A stretch of DNA of 64,000 bases, from contig NZ_CP170642.1 in assembly GCF_042926695.1 (NCBI RefSeq), positions 682,001-746,000 of the forward strand. Reading direction: 5' to 3'. Below the pieces are notes generated by a model. The model did not search any database, had not been told where the DNA came from, and was given only the letters and a program-made list of their open reading frames with translations. Origin of the DNA: Lonepinella koalarum (GTDB lineage Bacteria; Pseudomonadota; Gammaproteobacteria; Enterobacterales; Pasteurellaceae). Positions within the stretch are counted from its first letter, which is position 1; each line of letters starts with the position of its first letter. The position numbers and the translations under genes are program-made. Positions 16,978 through 26,133 of this stretch are shown piece by piece.

Positions 16978-17136
16978 AACATGATTTCTTAAATTCTGTG
17001 AGCCGTGAATTATAGTCTATTTACCAGCAGTTGTGTAGTGTTTGGCAAAATCGATTATCAGTTAAATAGTTAAATTCAACGGAAAATTGTGGTAAACTGA
17101 TCGCATTTATTTGGAATGATGATTATGGAAAATAAA

Positions 17137-17829
17137 ATGTACAAAATTTTCACCGCAGTTTTTCTCTCGTTCTTAGCTTTTCATGCCATAGCGGATGATA
17201 AAGCCATTATTGCCAAATTAACTAAGATGGGGTTGCAGCAAGTTGAAGTTAACGATTCACCGATTCAGGGATTAAAAACAGTCAATACGGAAGAAGGGAT
17301 TTTATATGCCAGTGATGATGCGAAATATATTTTGCACGGTAAATTATATGAATTAACCGATAAAGGGCCTGTTGATGTATCGGCAAAATCCTTAATGGCA
17401 AGGTTAGAGAGTTATAAAAATGATATGATCATTTATCCGGCTAAACATGAAAAGCACGTGGTGACTGTGTTTATGGATATTAGTTGTTATTATTGCCATA
17501 AATTACACGAGCAAATGAAAGAATATAATGCGCAAGGTATTACGGTGCGTTATTTAGCCTTTCCACGTCGCGGGGTAGCAAGCAATGATCAAACCGCTCA
17601 ACAGATGGAAGCGATTTTTACTGCTCAAGATCCTATGCAAGCCTTAAATGATGCAGAACAAGGTAATCTACCAAAACAATTAAAAACGCCAAATGTTGTC
17701 GTTAAACATTATAAGTTGGGTATTGCTTTCGGAGTACAAGGTACACCAGCTATTGTGACTGAAAATGGCGAAGTGATTGGTGGTTATTTGGAACCGAAAG
17801 CCTTACTTGCTGAATTAACTAATAACTAA
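17137..17829 (+). CDS. dsbC: DsbC, periplasmic disulfide isomerase
   Basis: DsbC is a V-shaped dimer that reshuffles wrong disulfides and is kept reduced by DsbD. I chose the ATG at 17137, which has GGAA seven bases upstream and begins a signal peptide (MYKIFTAVFLSFLAFHAIA). In-frame ATGs 12 to 21 bases earlier are possible. An N-terminal dimerisation domain precedes a thioredoxin domain with the active site CYYCHK (E. coli DsbC has CGYCGK or CGYCHK-like text) and a cis-proline loop GTPAIV. It is followed by recJ, then a second thioredoxin-fold gene. Confidence 0.92.
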   Translation: MYKIFTAVFLSFLAFHAIADDKAIIAKLTKMGLQQVEVNDSPIQGLKTVNTEEGILYASDDAKYILHGKLYELTDKGPVDVSAKSLMARLESYKNDMIIYPAKHEKHVVTVFMDISCYYCHKLHEQMKEYNAQGITVRYLAFPRRGVASNDQTAQQMEAIFTAQDPMQALNDAEQGNLPKQLKTPNVVVKHYKLGIAFGVQGTPAIVTENGEVIGGYLEPKALLAELTNN

Positions 17830-17891
17830 CAATTAGGGGCAGATTAGATAATGTGCCCTATGATGATTAATTAATAATAACAATAATTCCT

Positions 17892-19616
17892 GTGCATAAA
17901 ATCATTCAACGAAGATCCGTACCGGCAGGTTCACCTGTTTGTGATAACCCTTTATTAGATCGTTTATATCGTTCTCGTCATATTCAAAATTCACAACAAT
18001 TAGACCGCACTTTGTCGTCCATGTTATCACCGTATTTATTATCAGGTATGCAAACTGCGGTGCAATTATTGGCAGATTCTCGAGAGAAAAAAATTGTGAT
18101 TGTCGGGGATTTTGATGCAGATGGTGCAACCAGTACAGCTTTAGCAGTAATGGCATTACGTCAGTTAGGCTTTACCGATGTGAATTATTTGATCCCAAAC
18201 CGTTTTGAACAGGGTTATGGATTAAGTGTCGCAGTGGCAGAAACCGCATTGGCACAAGGTGTTGATGTTCTGATGACGGTGGATAATGGGGTGTCGTCTT
18301 TAGATGGTGTGGATTATTTAAAGCAACATGATGTGAGCGTCATTATTACCGATCACCATTTGCCAGCAGAACAGTTGCCGAACGCAGATGCTATGGTAAA
18401 TCCGAATTTAGCTGGCTGTGATTTTCCATCAAAATCTTTAGCCGGCGTCGGTGTGACTTTTTATGTCATGTTGGCATTGCGCGCTAAGTTGCGTGAAATG
18501 GGCGTATTTGATAGTCAAACTCAACCAAATTTTACCGATTTATTGGATTTGGTCGCTTTGGGAACCATTGCGGATGTGGTGCCGTTAGATCAAAATAATC
18601 GAATTTTGGCTTATCAAGGATTATTACGTATTCGTGCCGAGCATTGTTGTTGTGGTATTCGAGCCTTAGTGGAAGTGGCGAATAAAAATATTCATCAATT
18701 AACTGCCAGTGATTTAGGCTTTTCCATTGCACCAAGGTTAAACGCAGCTGGGAGATTGGATAATATGTCCATCGGGGTTGAATTGTTATTAACTGACAGC
18801 ATGGCGCAGGCTCGAGCTTTAGCCTTAGAATTAGATGAATTAAATCAAACACGTAAAGAAATTGAACAGGGTATGAAATTGGAGGCATTAGAAATTTGTC
18901 GAAAATTAACCGCAGTTAATCGCGAACAGCAATTACCTTTAGGTGTCGCCTTGTATCAAGCGGATTGGCACCAAGGTGTGTTGGGAATTGTGGCATCTCG
19001 CATTAAAGATCAATTTCATCGCCCTACTGTCGCTTTTGCGCAAGATGGTGATAAGGTATTAAAAGGATCAGCTCGTTCGGTGGAAGGGTTGCATATGCGA
19101 GATTTATTGGCACGTGTACACCAACGTCATCCAGAAATGATTTTAAAATTCGGTGGTCATGCGATGGCGGCAGGATTAAGTATTCGAGCAGATATGTTTG
19201 AACAATTTCAACACAGTTTTAATGATGTAGTCACGGAATCACTAGGGGATGATGAATTGCAAGGCACTCTATGGACAGATGGCGAATTGGCATCGTCCTT
19301 ATTAACTGTTCAAACCGCCGAAACATTAAAACAGTCAGGACCTTGGGGACAGGCCTTTCCTGAGCCTGTTTTTGACGGTGAATTTAAAATCTTGCAGCAA
19401 CGTGTAGTCGGAGAACGTCATTTGAAAATGTTGCTAGAACCGAAACAGGGCGGACAACTGATTGATGCCATTGCTTTTAATATTGATACTCGCTATTATC
19501 CTGATATGTCTATTAAACAAGCAAGATTGGTGTATAAATTAGATATTAATGAATTTCGTGGTCATCGGAATATTCAATTATTAGTGGATTATATTGAGCC
19601 AGTCATGTTAGTGTAA
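17892..19616 (+). CDS. recJ: RecJ, single-strand DNA 5'-3' exonuclease
   Basis: RecJ degrades single-stranded DNA 5' to 3' in RecF-pathway recombination, base-excision and mismatch repair. The 574-residue product has the DHH-superfamily metal motifs: VGDFDADGATST (motif I), VDNGVSS (motif II), ITDHHLP (motif III) and LGTIADVVPL (motif IV). The DHHA1 motif FGGHAMAAGLSI lies nearer the C-terminus, before an OB-fold tail. The start is a GTG at 17892, consistent with the family N-terminus. The dsbC-recJ pair is conserved in gammaproteobacteria. Confidence 0.96.
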   Translation: MHKIIQRRSVPAGSPVCDNPLLDRLYRSRHIQNSQQLDRTLSSMLSPYLLSGMQTAVQLLADSREKKIVIVGDFDADGATSTALAVMALRQLGFTDVNYLIPNRFEQGYGLSVAVAETALAQGVDVLMTVDNGVSSLDGVDYLKQHDVSVIITDHHLPAEQLPNADAMVNPNLAGCDFPSKSLAGVGVTFYVMLALRAKLREMGVFDSQTQPNFTDLLDLVALGTIADVVPLDQNNRILAYQGLLRIRAEHCCCGIRALVEVANKNIHQLTASDLGFSIAPRLNAAGRLDNMSIGVELLLTDSMAQARALALELDELNQTRKEIEQGMKLEALEICRKLTAVNREQQLPLGVALYQADWHQGVLGIVASRIKDQFHRPTVAFAQDGDKVLKGSARSVEGLHMRDLLARVHQRHPEMILKFGGHAMAAGLSIRADMFEQFQHSFNDVVTESLGDDELQGTLWTDGELASSLLTVQTAETLKQSGPWGQAFPEPVFDGEFKILQQRVVGERHLKMLLEPKQGGQLIDAIAFNIDTRYYPDMSIKQARLVYKLDINEFRGHRNIQLLVDYIEPVMLV

Positions 19617-19619
19617 GCT

Positions 19620-20303
19620 ATGAAATATTTATCGATATTATTTTTGTTATTATGTAGTAGTATGGCTTGGGCGGATAATAATGCGCTACAAAAAAACACA
19701 GCAGAATTAGCCAGTACGGAAAATGAAAAAACGTTTCAAGATGGGAGGGATTATTTTTCCTATACTACACCGATCAATATGCAGTTAGAAAAAGGGCGAG
19801 TGCAGATTCAATCTTTTTTTGATTACGATTGCCGGACTTGTGTTAATGTGCAAGATATTTTGGTGTTATATCAAGAATTAAATTCAGATCGCGTAAGCTA
19901 TGAAGAATATCCGATTGCTACTGCAAATGCGCATTATTCAGCCCAAGTGTTTTATAGTTTACATCAGATGAAACGTGATGATGTTTCTGATTTATTGTTA
20001 TTTGAAACAACAGAAGTGTCACGTTATATTGAGTTAGCTAAATTAGAAAATTTGTCAGTCTGGTTGCAACAACATCAAGTGGATGAAAAACGATTTAATA
20101 ACATTTTTTATGCAAATTCAACCATAAAATTGGTGAATTCAGCCATTGCAAGAACGGAAAAATATGGCGTATTTACCTATCCTTTTGTGGTAATAAATGG
20201 TAAATATGTATTAACCATTAGCACGCTGTATAATGATGATTATACTTTCGCGGTGTTAGATTATTTAGTCAATAAAGTAATTCTGGAACAACAAGATAAA
20301 TGA
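19620..20303 (+). CDS. DsbA-like periplasmic thiol oxidoreductase (CRTC active site)
   Basis: This 227-residue protein has a clear signal peptide (MKYLSILFLLLCSSMAWA). The mature part looks like the DsbA fold: IQSFFDYDCRTCVNV gives a CXXC motif of Cys-Arg-Thr-Cys, and GVFTYPFVVINGKYV supplies the cis-proline loop (Tyr-Pro) and last strands. The helical insertion between them is shorter and diverged. The CRTC dipeptide differs from CPHC of DsbA and should make the disulfide less oxidising. It starts three bases after recJ and overlaps mtnN by four bases, so it is co-transcribed with dsbC and recJ. Partner and substrate are unknown. Confidence 0.72.
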   Translation: MKYLSILFLLLCSSMAWADNNALQKNTAELASTENEKTFQDGRDYFSYTTPINMQLEKGRVQIQSFFDYDCRTCVNVQDILVLYQELNSDRVSYEEYPIATANAHYSAQVFYSLHQMKRDDVSDLLLFETTEVSRYIELAKLENLSVWLQQHQVDEKRFNNIFYANSTIKLVNSAIARTEKYGVFTYPFVVINGKYVLTISTLYNDDYTFAVLDYLVNKVILEQQDK

Positions 20304-20989
20304 AAATTGGTATTGTCGGTGCAATGGCACAGGAAGTGGACATTCTGTTAGGGTTAATGACCGAAAAAACAGAAATTAAAGTGGCAAGTGCGGTGATTTT
20401 TGACGGAAAAATTGCAGGTAAATCGGTGGTGTTAGTGCAATCGGGGATCGGTAAAGTTGCTGCGGCTATTGCTACAACCGCATTATTACAATTGGCCAAA
20501 CCAGATGTGGTCATTAATACTGGATCCGCTGGTGGGGTGGCACAAGGTTTGAAAGTAGGAGATATTGTGATTTCCACTGAAACCGCTTATCACGATGTGG
20601 ATGTGACGGTATTTGGTTATGCCAAAGGGCAATTACCGGCTTGTCCTGCTGTTTTTCTTTCAGATCAAAAATTAACTGCACTGGCGGGAAAAATAGCACA
20701 ACAACAGGGGTATCGCGTTAAACAGGGTTTAATTTGTTCTGGTGATAGTTTTATTGCGGGGGGGGAATCGTTACAACGCATTAAAGCCGATTTCCCACAA
20801 GTTACGGCAGTAGAAATGGAAGCCACGGCGATTGCTCAAGTTTGTCATAGTTTTGCTGTACCGTTTGTTGTCGTGCGAGCCATTTCTGATGCTGGTGACG
20901 GGCAAGCGAATATGTCTTTCGAAGAATTTCTACCTTTAGCTGCCAACATGTCATCACAAATGGTATTGGCAATGATACAACAACTTTAA
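20300..20989 (+). CDS. mtnN: MtnN, 5'-methylthioadenosine/S-adenosylhomocysteine nucleosidase
   Basis: MtnN (Pfs) removes adenine from MTA, SAH and 5'-deoxyadenosine, feeding methionine salvage and the AI-2 precursor pathway. The 229-residue product starts MKIGIVGAMAQEVDILL and contains the family motifs QSGIGKVAAA, INTGSAGGVA, FIAGGESLQRI, AVEMEATAIAQV and RAISDAGDGQA (catalytic Asp). The ATG overlaps the previous stop (ATGA). A run of eight G at about 20758-20765 encodes AGGE within the core; an indel there would inactivate the gene. One USS lies at about 20388. Confidence 0.96.
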   Translation: MKIGIVGAMAQEVDILLGLMTEKTEIKVASAVIFDGKIAGKSVVLVQSGIGKVAAAIATTALLQLAKPDVVINTGSAGGVAQGLKVGDIVISTETAYHDVDVTVFGYAKGQLPACPAVFLSDQKLTALAGKIAQQQGYRVKQGLICSGDSFIAGGESLQRIKADFPQVTAVEMEATAIAQVCHSFAVPFVVVRAISDAGDGQANMSFEEFLPLAANMSSQMVLAMIQQL

Positions 20990-21007
20990 AGCAAATAATG
21001 TTTGAAT

Positions 21008-22594
21008 ATGAAAGGATTAATTATTGCTTATACTGAGAAATTTATGCATTCTCTGCTAAATACCCTGCCTGAATCATTAATTATCTCAAATAGATATTAT
21101 TATTTGCCGTCTTTTGGCAATATTCTCTATTTGGAACATTTGTCAGAACAAGATATGGATTGTATTTATATTTCTGATGAAGTAAATGATCAATTAAAGG
21201 ATATTTCTACTATTGTAGAAGCCTTAGCCAGTTGGTTTTATGTATTAAAGGAAAATGGCTATTTGGTGATTAGTAAAACATCTAATTTGACAGCACAACA
21301 TATCCAACAGTTTCTGTCTGATTTCGCGGAGTTGAGTGAGTTTGACGAGCAGAATGTTCCCTATTATATGGTTAAAAAACGAATTGCTTTACCCACGAAA
21401 GACGTGCTGCATGAAACGGCAATAAAGTTGTGCGAACAAGGTGATATTGACCGTGCGGAAATGGTGCTATTTAAATTATATATGTTGTATCCTCGTTTTC
21501 CTTTTTGTTATCTTCTACAAGCCAATATTTGGTTGCAAACAAAAGGGGGTGATTATGCTAATGTGTTGTGGCAACGGGCGCTTAGACATACGCATTGTTC
21601 GCAAAACTTAATTTTTTATGCTCTTCATTTATTACGTATTAATAACTATCATTTAGGCTTTCAGCAGCGTAAAGACTGTCTGTTTAAGCAAGATTATTTT
21701 CCATCTCGTAGCCCGATTATTCCTAATATGTTAGATAAACGGTTGTGTGGGGCGGTAGAGAAATTGAAACAAAAGACTTTACTCGTATGGTCTGAATTTG
21801 GTTTGGGCGATGAAATCATGTTTGGACAACTAGCTTATTATTTAAAACATCATTGCCATGTAGCAAAATTAATTTTTATGGTGCAAAAGCCCATTAAAAC
21901 ATTATTTGAAACGCATCCTGATATTGATCTGGTGTTAGATGCATCATTAATGAATGAGACGTCATTCCCTGATTATGATTATTGGGTTTATCCCCATGAT
22001 CTGTTAGCTCACGTTTCTGAGCCGTTTAATTTATTACCCAAACGCTATCCTTATTTTTTTGCAAAACACGAGAACAAAGCGAAATTTTCCGCATTAATGC
22101 AAAGTGATAAAATAAAAATAGGGTTTGTTTTTCGAGGTAATCCTAGCCATGAGAATGATAAAGCACGCTCAGTGCATAATGTTGCTTTGATTGAACCATT
22201 GTTACAATTTTCTGAACAAATTCAATGGTATTGTATTCAGAAAGAAATTAATCAACAGGAAAGGACTTTATTTGACAAATACTCAATTCCTTATTTAGGG
22301 CAATATTTTGATTGTATGGCAGATACGGCAGGGGCAGTGGCTCAACTAGATTATTTGGTGAGCGTGGATACTTCGGTGATTCATTTAGCCGGTTCCTTAG
22401 GGATTAAGGGTTTTGTATTAGTGCCTTTTTATACTGACTGGCGTTGGGGTTATCAAGGTGATGAAAATCTATGGTATCCTACGATTAAAGTGTTGCGTCA
22501 ACGTTTTGATTTTAATTGGACGCCGGTATTTGAACGCTTAAAGGTAGAATTGCATGAAATTATCGCGAATAGATATAATGAGGAAATAGTATGA
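21008..22594 (+). CDS. TPR plus GT-B (family 9-like) glycosyltransferase-type protein
   Basis: The product has about 528 residues. The first 130 or so form an alpha/beta region I cannot assign (faintly like a degenerate methyltransferase). A helical stretch near 135-210 reads as TPR-like (HETAIKLCEQGDIDRAEMVLFKLY). From about 255 the sequence resembles heptosyltransferase or TPR-linked family 9 proteins: LVWSEFGLGDEIMFGQ, KIGFVFRGNPSHEND, LVSVDTSVIHLAGSLG and a C-terminal TDWRWG with NLWYPTIKVLRQ. No signal peptide is seen, so it probably acts in the cytoplasm on a surface glycan or protein. The ATG at 21008 lacks a clear ribosome-binding site; a TTG two codons upstream is an alternative. metC overlaps its end by four bases. 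Confidence 0.65.
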   Translation: MKGLIIAYTEKFMHSLLNTLPESLIISNRYYYLPSFGNILYLEHLSEQDMDCIYISDEVNDQLKDISTIVEALASWFYVLKENGYLVISKTSNLTAQHIQQFLSDFAELSEFDEQNVPYYMVKKRIALPTKDVLHETAIKLCEQGDIDRAEMVLFKLYMLYPRFPFCYLLQANIWLQTKGGDYANVLWQRALRHTHCSQNLIFYALHLLRINNYHLGFQQRKDCLFKQDYFPSRSPIIPNMLDKRLCGAVEKLKQKTLLVWSEFGLGDEIMFGQLAYYLKHHCHVAKLIFMVQKPIKTLFETHPDIDLVLDASLMNETSFPDYDYWVYPHDLLAHVSEPFNLLPKRYPYFFAKHENKAKFSALMQSDKIKIGFVFRGNPSHENDKARSVHNVALIEPLLQFSEQIQWYCIQKEINQQERTLFDKYSIPYLGQYFDCMADTAGAVAQLDYLVSVDTSVIHLAGSLGIKGFVLVPFYTDWRWGYQGDENLWYPTIKVLRQRFDFNWTPVFERLKVELHEIIANRYNEEIV

Positions 22595-23793
22595 GCAAAA
22601 AATATTCATTAACCACAACCTTAGTGCATGCAGGGCGAAATAAACGCGTCACCCAAGGGGCGGTAAATCCTGTGATTCAGCGTGCATCTTCGTTGCTTTT
22701 TGACAATTTAGCAGAGAAAAGACAAGCGACCATTAATCGCGCTAAACAAGCATTATTTTATGGTCGCCGTGGTACATTAACGCATTTTGCGTTACAAGAT
22801 TTAATGTGTGAAATGGAGGGAGGGGCAGGTTGTTATCTTTATCCTTGTGGTGCAGCAGCAATTACTAATAGTATTTTAGCTTTTGTTAAGGCCGGTGAGC
22901 ATATTTTGATGTCGGGAGCAGCTTATGAACCGAGTCAAGATTTTTGTCATCGAATTCTGAAAAAAATGGGGGTTGAAACGACATTTTATGATCCGATGTG
23001 CGGTGCAAAAATTGCAGATTTGATGCAACCTAATACGCGTGTGGTTTTCCTTGAAACGCCGAGTTCGTTGACCATGGAAGTGCCGGATGTACCAGCCATT
23101 GTACAAGCGGTGAGAGCCGTGAATCCTGATGTAGTGATTATGGCAGATAATACATGGGGTGGAGGTATTTTATTTAAAGCACTTGATTATGGCGTGGATA
23201 TTTCTATTCAGGCGGGGACTAAATATTTAGTCGGGCATTCTGATGTAATGATAGGTACTGCTGTTGCAAATGCGCGTTGTTGGGATCAATTGCGTGAGCA
23301 TTCCTATTTAATGGGGCAAATGGTAGATGCAGACAGTGCTTATACAACAGCACGGGGAATTCGATCGTTAGCTGTTCGTTTTAAACAACATGAAGAAAGT
23401 AGTATTCAAATCGCTAAATGGTTAGCGCAACAACCGGAAGTGAAAGCAGTTTATCACCCAGCGTTGCCAAGTTGTTTAGGGCATGAGTTTTTTAAACGTG
23501 ACTTTACCGGTTCAGCTGGCTTATTTTCTTTTGAGTTAAAACAAAAATTAAATGCACAACAACTTTCCGCTTTTATGGATCATTTTGAATTATTTACTAT
23601 GGCATATTCTTGGGGTGGTTTTGAGAGTTTAATTTTATATAACCAACCGGAAGATATTGCCAAAATTCGTCCAAATATTGACCGCACTTTAAGCGGGACA
23701 TTAATTCGCGTGCATATTGGTTTTGAAGCGGTAGATGAGCTTATTTTAGACTTAAGGGCTGGGCTAGATCGATTACAATCGGAACAAAGTTAA
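22591..23793 (+). CDS. metC: MetC, cystathionine beta-lyase
   Basis: MetC cleaves cystathionine to homocysteine, pyruvate and ammonia, the penultimate step of methionine synthesis. The 400-residue product is a Cys/Met-metabolism PLP enzyme. It has the Tyr and Arg of the phosphate cup (QALFYGRRGTLTHFALQ), the Asp that binds the PLP ring nitrogen (IMADNTWGGG) and the Schiff-base lysine in AGTKYLVGHSDVMIGT. The C-terminal SWGGFESL motif is typical of beta-lyases. Its ATG overlaps the stop of the preceding gene. A MetJ box was not identified. Confidence 0.93.
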   Translation: MSKKYSLTTTLVHAGRNKRVTQGAVNPVIQRASSLLFDNLAEKRQATINRAKQALFYGRRGTLTHFALQDLMCEMEGGAGCYLYPCGAAAITNSILAFVKAGEHILMSGAAYEPSQDFCHRILKKMGVETTFYDPMCGAKIADLMQPNTRVVFLETPSSLTMEVPDVPAIVQAVRAVNPDVVIMADNTWGGGILFKALDYGVDISIQAGTKYLVGHSDVMIGTAVANARCWDQLREHSYLMGQMVDADSAYTTARGIRSLAVRFKQHEESSIQIAKWLAQQPEVKAVYHPALPSCLGHEFFKRDFTGSAGLFSFELKQKLNAQQLSAFMDHFELFTMAYSWGGFESLILYNQPEDIAKIRPNIDRTLSGTLIRVHIGFEAVDELILDLRAGLDRLQSEQS

Positions 23794-23975
23794 TAATCTG
23801 TTAATGAGTGATGGTTATTTAGCCGATTTGCTAATTATTTTCAGTTTTTTGTCAATTTTAACGTGATTCAATTTCATTAATCGCTTAGAATAAACGTATT
23901 TACTTACTATCAAGGCTTATGCAAAAATAGTGTAAGATTTCATTTAAATCAAAAATCAAAAAAAGAGGAAACATT

Positions 23976-24233
23976 ATGTACTCAAAAGACGTTGAAATTA
24001 CCGCGCCAAGTGGTTTACATACGCGCCCTGCGGCACAATTCGTAAAAGAAGCGAAAGGGTTTAGTTCGGATATTACCGTGACTTCTGCTGGTAAAAGTGC
24101 AAGTGCAAAAAGCTTATTTAAATTACAAACTTTAGGATTAACCCAAGGTACGGTAATTACAATTTCTGCAGAAGGTGAAGATGAGCAAGCCGCAGTAGAT
24201 CATTTAGTGGCATTAATACCTACTTTAGAATAA
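23976..24233 (+). CDS. ptsH: PtsH, HPr phosphocarrier protein
   Basis: HPr passes phosphate from enzyme I to sugar-specific EIIA proteins. The 85-residue product has the active-site His15 in GLHTRPAAQFV and the regulatory-site region around Ser46 (KSASAKSLFKL). A strong AGAGGAA ribosome-binding site precedes the ATG. It begins the ptsHI-crr operon. The 182-base upstream gap must hold the main promoter; I found no unambiguous CRP site in it. Confidence 0.97.
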   Translation: MYSKDVEITAPSGLHTRPAAQFVKEAKGFSSDITVTSAGKSASAKSLFKLQTLGLTQGTVITISAEGEDEQAAVDHLVALIPTLE

Positions 24234-24286
24234 TTTTTTGTTTAGCCATAAGCGTTATTTTTACGTAGATTGATGTTTGCGATAAA

Positions 24287-24304
24287 AATAGCATTGTGGC
24301 TATT
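24287..24304 (+). terminator. Possible attenuator hairpin between ptsH and ptsI
   Basis: AATAGC-ATTGTG-GCTATT forms a 6-bp stem followed by ATTTTATT. It is a weak terminator-like structure in the 108-base gap between ptsH and ptsI and may let ptsH be expressed above ptsI. Confidence 0.4.
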
Positions 24305-24341
24305 ATTTTATTGTCATTTCATTTCAGTCAGAAGGTAAATT

Positions 24342-26069
24342 ATGATTTCAGGAATTCCAGCATCTCCGGGTATCGTTTTTGGTAACGCTTTGGTGCTTAA
24401 AGAAGAAAAAATTGTCCTTGATATGCACAAAATCACAGATCAGCAAATTGATAGTGAAATTGCTCGTTTTTATCAAGGACGTGACGCCGCCGTTGAGCAG
24501 CTTAGTTCTATTCGTGATCGTGCATTTAAATCATTAGGCGAAGATAAGGCAGCGATCTTTGAAGGTCATCTGATGATTTTAGAAGATGAGGAACTGGAAG
24601 AAGAAATCATAGATTATTTGCGTTCAAATAAAGTCAATGCGGCTGTTGCGACCAGTAAAATTATCGATCAGCAAGTCACTATGTTGTCTGAAATTGATGA
24701 TGAATATTTGAAAGAACGTGCTGGAGATATTCGTGATATTGGTAATCGTTTGATTAAAAATATTCTCGGTATGAAGATTGTAGACTTAGGTGATATTAAT
24801 GAAGAAGTGATTTTAGTCGCTTATGATTTAACCCCGTCTGAAACCGCACAATTGAATTTAGATAAAGTATTAGGTTTTATTACCGATATTGGCGGGCGTA
24901 CTTCACATACCTCAATTATGGCTCGTTCGTTGGAATTGCCAGCAATTGTGGGGACAAATAATGTAACTGAATTAGTCAATACCGGTGATTTTTTAGTATT
25001 AGATGCGGTGAATAACCAAGTCTTAGTTAACCCAACTCAAGCTGAAATAGATGCGTTAAAATCAGCACAAGAAAAATTAGCAGCTGAAAAAGCAGAGTTA
25101 GCTAAATTAAAAGATTTACCTGCTATGACATTAGACGGTCATCGTGTTGATGTGGTAGCAAATATTGGGACAATTCGTGATTGTGAAGGTGCCGATCGTA
25201 ACGGTGCGGAAGGCGTTGGTTTGTATCGTACCGAATTCTTATTTATGGATCGTGATCAATTACCAAGTGAAGAAGAACAATTTATTGCTTATAAAGAAGT
25301 TGTTGAAGCAATGAATGGTCGTCTTGTGGTATTACGTACTATGGATATTGGTGGTGACAAAGAATTGCCATATATGAATTTACCAAAAGAAATGAATCCA
25401 TTCTTAGGCTGGCGTGCGATTCGTATCGCCATGGAGCGTCGTGAAATTTTACATGCTCAATTACGTGCAGTGTTAAGAGCGTCTGCTTTTGGTAAATTGG
25501 CAATGATGTTCCCGATGATTATTTCTGTGGAAGAAATTCGCGAATTAAAATCCGTGATTGAAGCCTTAAAACAAGAATTACGTAATGAAGGAAAAGCCTT
25601 TGATGAAAATATTCAAGTGGGTGTAATGGTAGAAACACCATCAGCTGCAGTGAATGCGAAATTCTTAGCTAAAGAAGTAGATTTCTTTAGTATCGGTACC
25701 AATGACTTAACCCAATATACCTTAGCGGTTGATCGTGGTAACGAAATGATTTCTCACATGTATAATCCAATGGCACCGTCAGTACTCAGTTTAATTAAAC
25801 AAGTTATTGATGCCTCCCATGCAGAAGGAAAATGGACCGGTATGTGTGGTGAATTAGCCGGTGATGAACGTGCGACAATCTTGTTGTTAGGTATGGGATT
25901 AGATGAATTCAGTATGAGCGCAATTTCAGTACCAGCTATTAAGAAAATTATTCGTAACGTGAATTATCAGGATGCAAAAGCATTGGCAGAGCAAGCGTTA
26001 CAACAACCAACTGCGGTGGAAATTGAGAAATTAGTTGATGATTTCTTAAAGGAAAACGCATTTAATTAG
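24342..26069 (+). CDS. ptsI: PtsI, PTS enzyme I
   Basis: Enzyme I is autophosphorylated by phosphoenolpyruvate and donates phosphate to HPr. The 575-residue product begins MISGIPASPGIVFGNAL. The active-site histidine lies in DIGGRTSHTSIMARSLELPA at about residue 190. The PEP-binding domain follows (GVGLYRTEFLFMDRD, GVMVETPSAA, FFSIGTNDLTQYTLAVDRGN and GMCGELAGD). Length equals E. coli PtsI. AGAAGGTAAAT upstream gives a good ribosome-binding site. Confidence 0.98.
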   Translation: MISGIPASPGIVFGNALVLKEEKIVLDMHKITDQQIDSEIARFYQGRDAAVEQLSSIRDRAFKSLGEDKAAIFEGHLMILEDEELEEEIIDYLRSNKVNAAVATSKIIDQQVTMLSEIDDEYLKERAGDIRDIGNRLIKNILGMKIVDLGDINEEVILVAYDLTPSETAQLNLDKVLGFITDIGGRTSHTSIMARSLELPAIVGTNNVTELVNTGDFLVLDAVNNQVLVNPTQAEIDALKSAQEKLAAEKAELAKLKDLPAMTLDGHRVDVVANIGTIRDCEGADRNGAEGVGLYRTEFLFMDRDQLPSEEEQFIAYKEVVEAMNGRLVVLRTMDIGGDKELPYMNLPKEMNPFLGWRAIRIAMERREILHAQLRAVLRASAFGKLAMMFPMIISVEEIRELKSVIEALKQELRNEGKAFDENIQVGVMVETPSAAVNAKFLAKEVDFFSIGTNDLTQYTLAVDRGNEMISHMYNPMAPSVLSLIKQVIDASHAEGKWTGMCGELAGDERATILLLGMGLDEFSMSAISVPAIKKIIRNVNYQDAKALAEQALQQPTAVEIEKLVDDFLKENAFN

Positions 26070-26133
26070 ATACAAAGCAAAGATTTTGGGTTAAAATACG
26101 CAAAATCTTTGTTCATATTGCAGGAGAGTAAAA

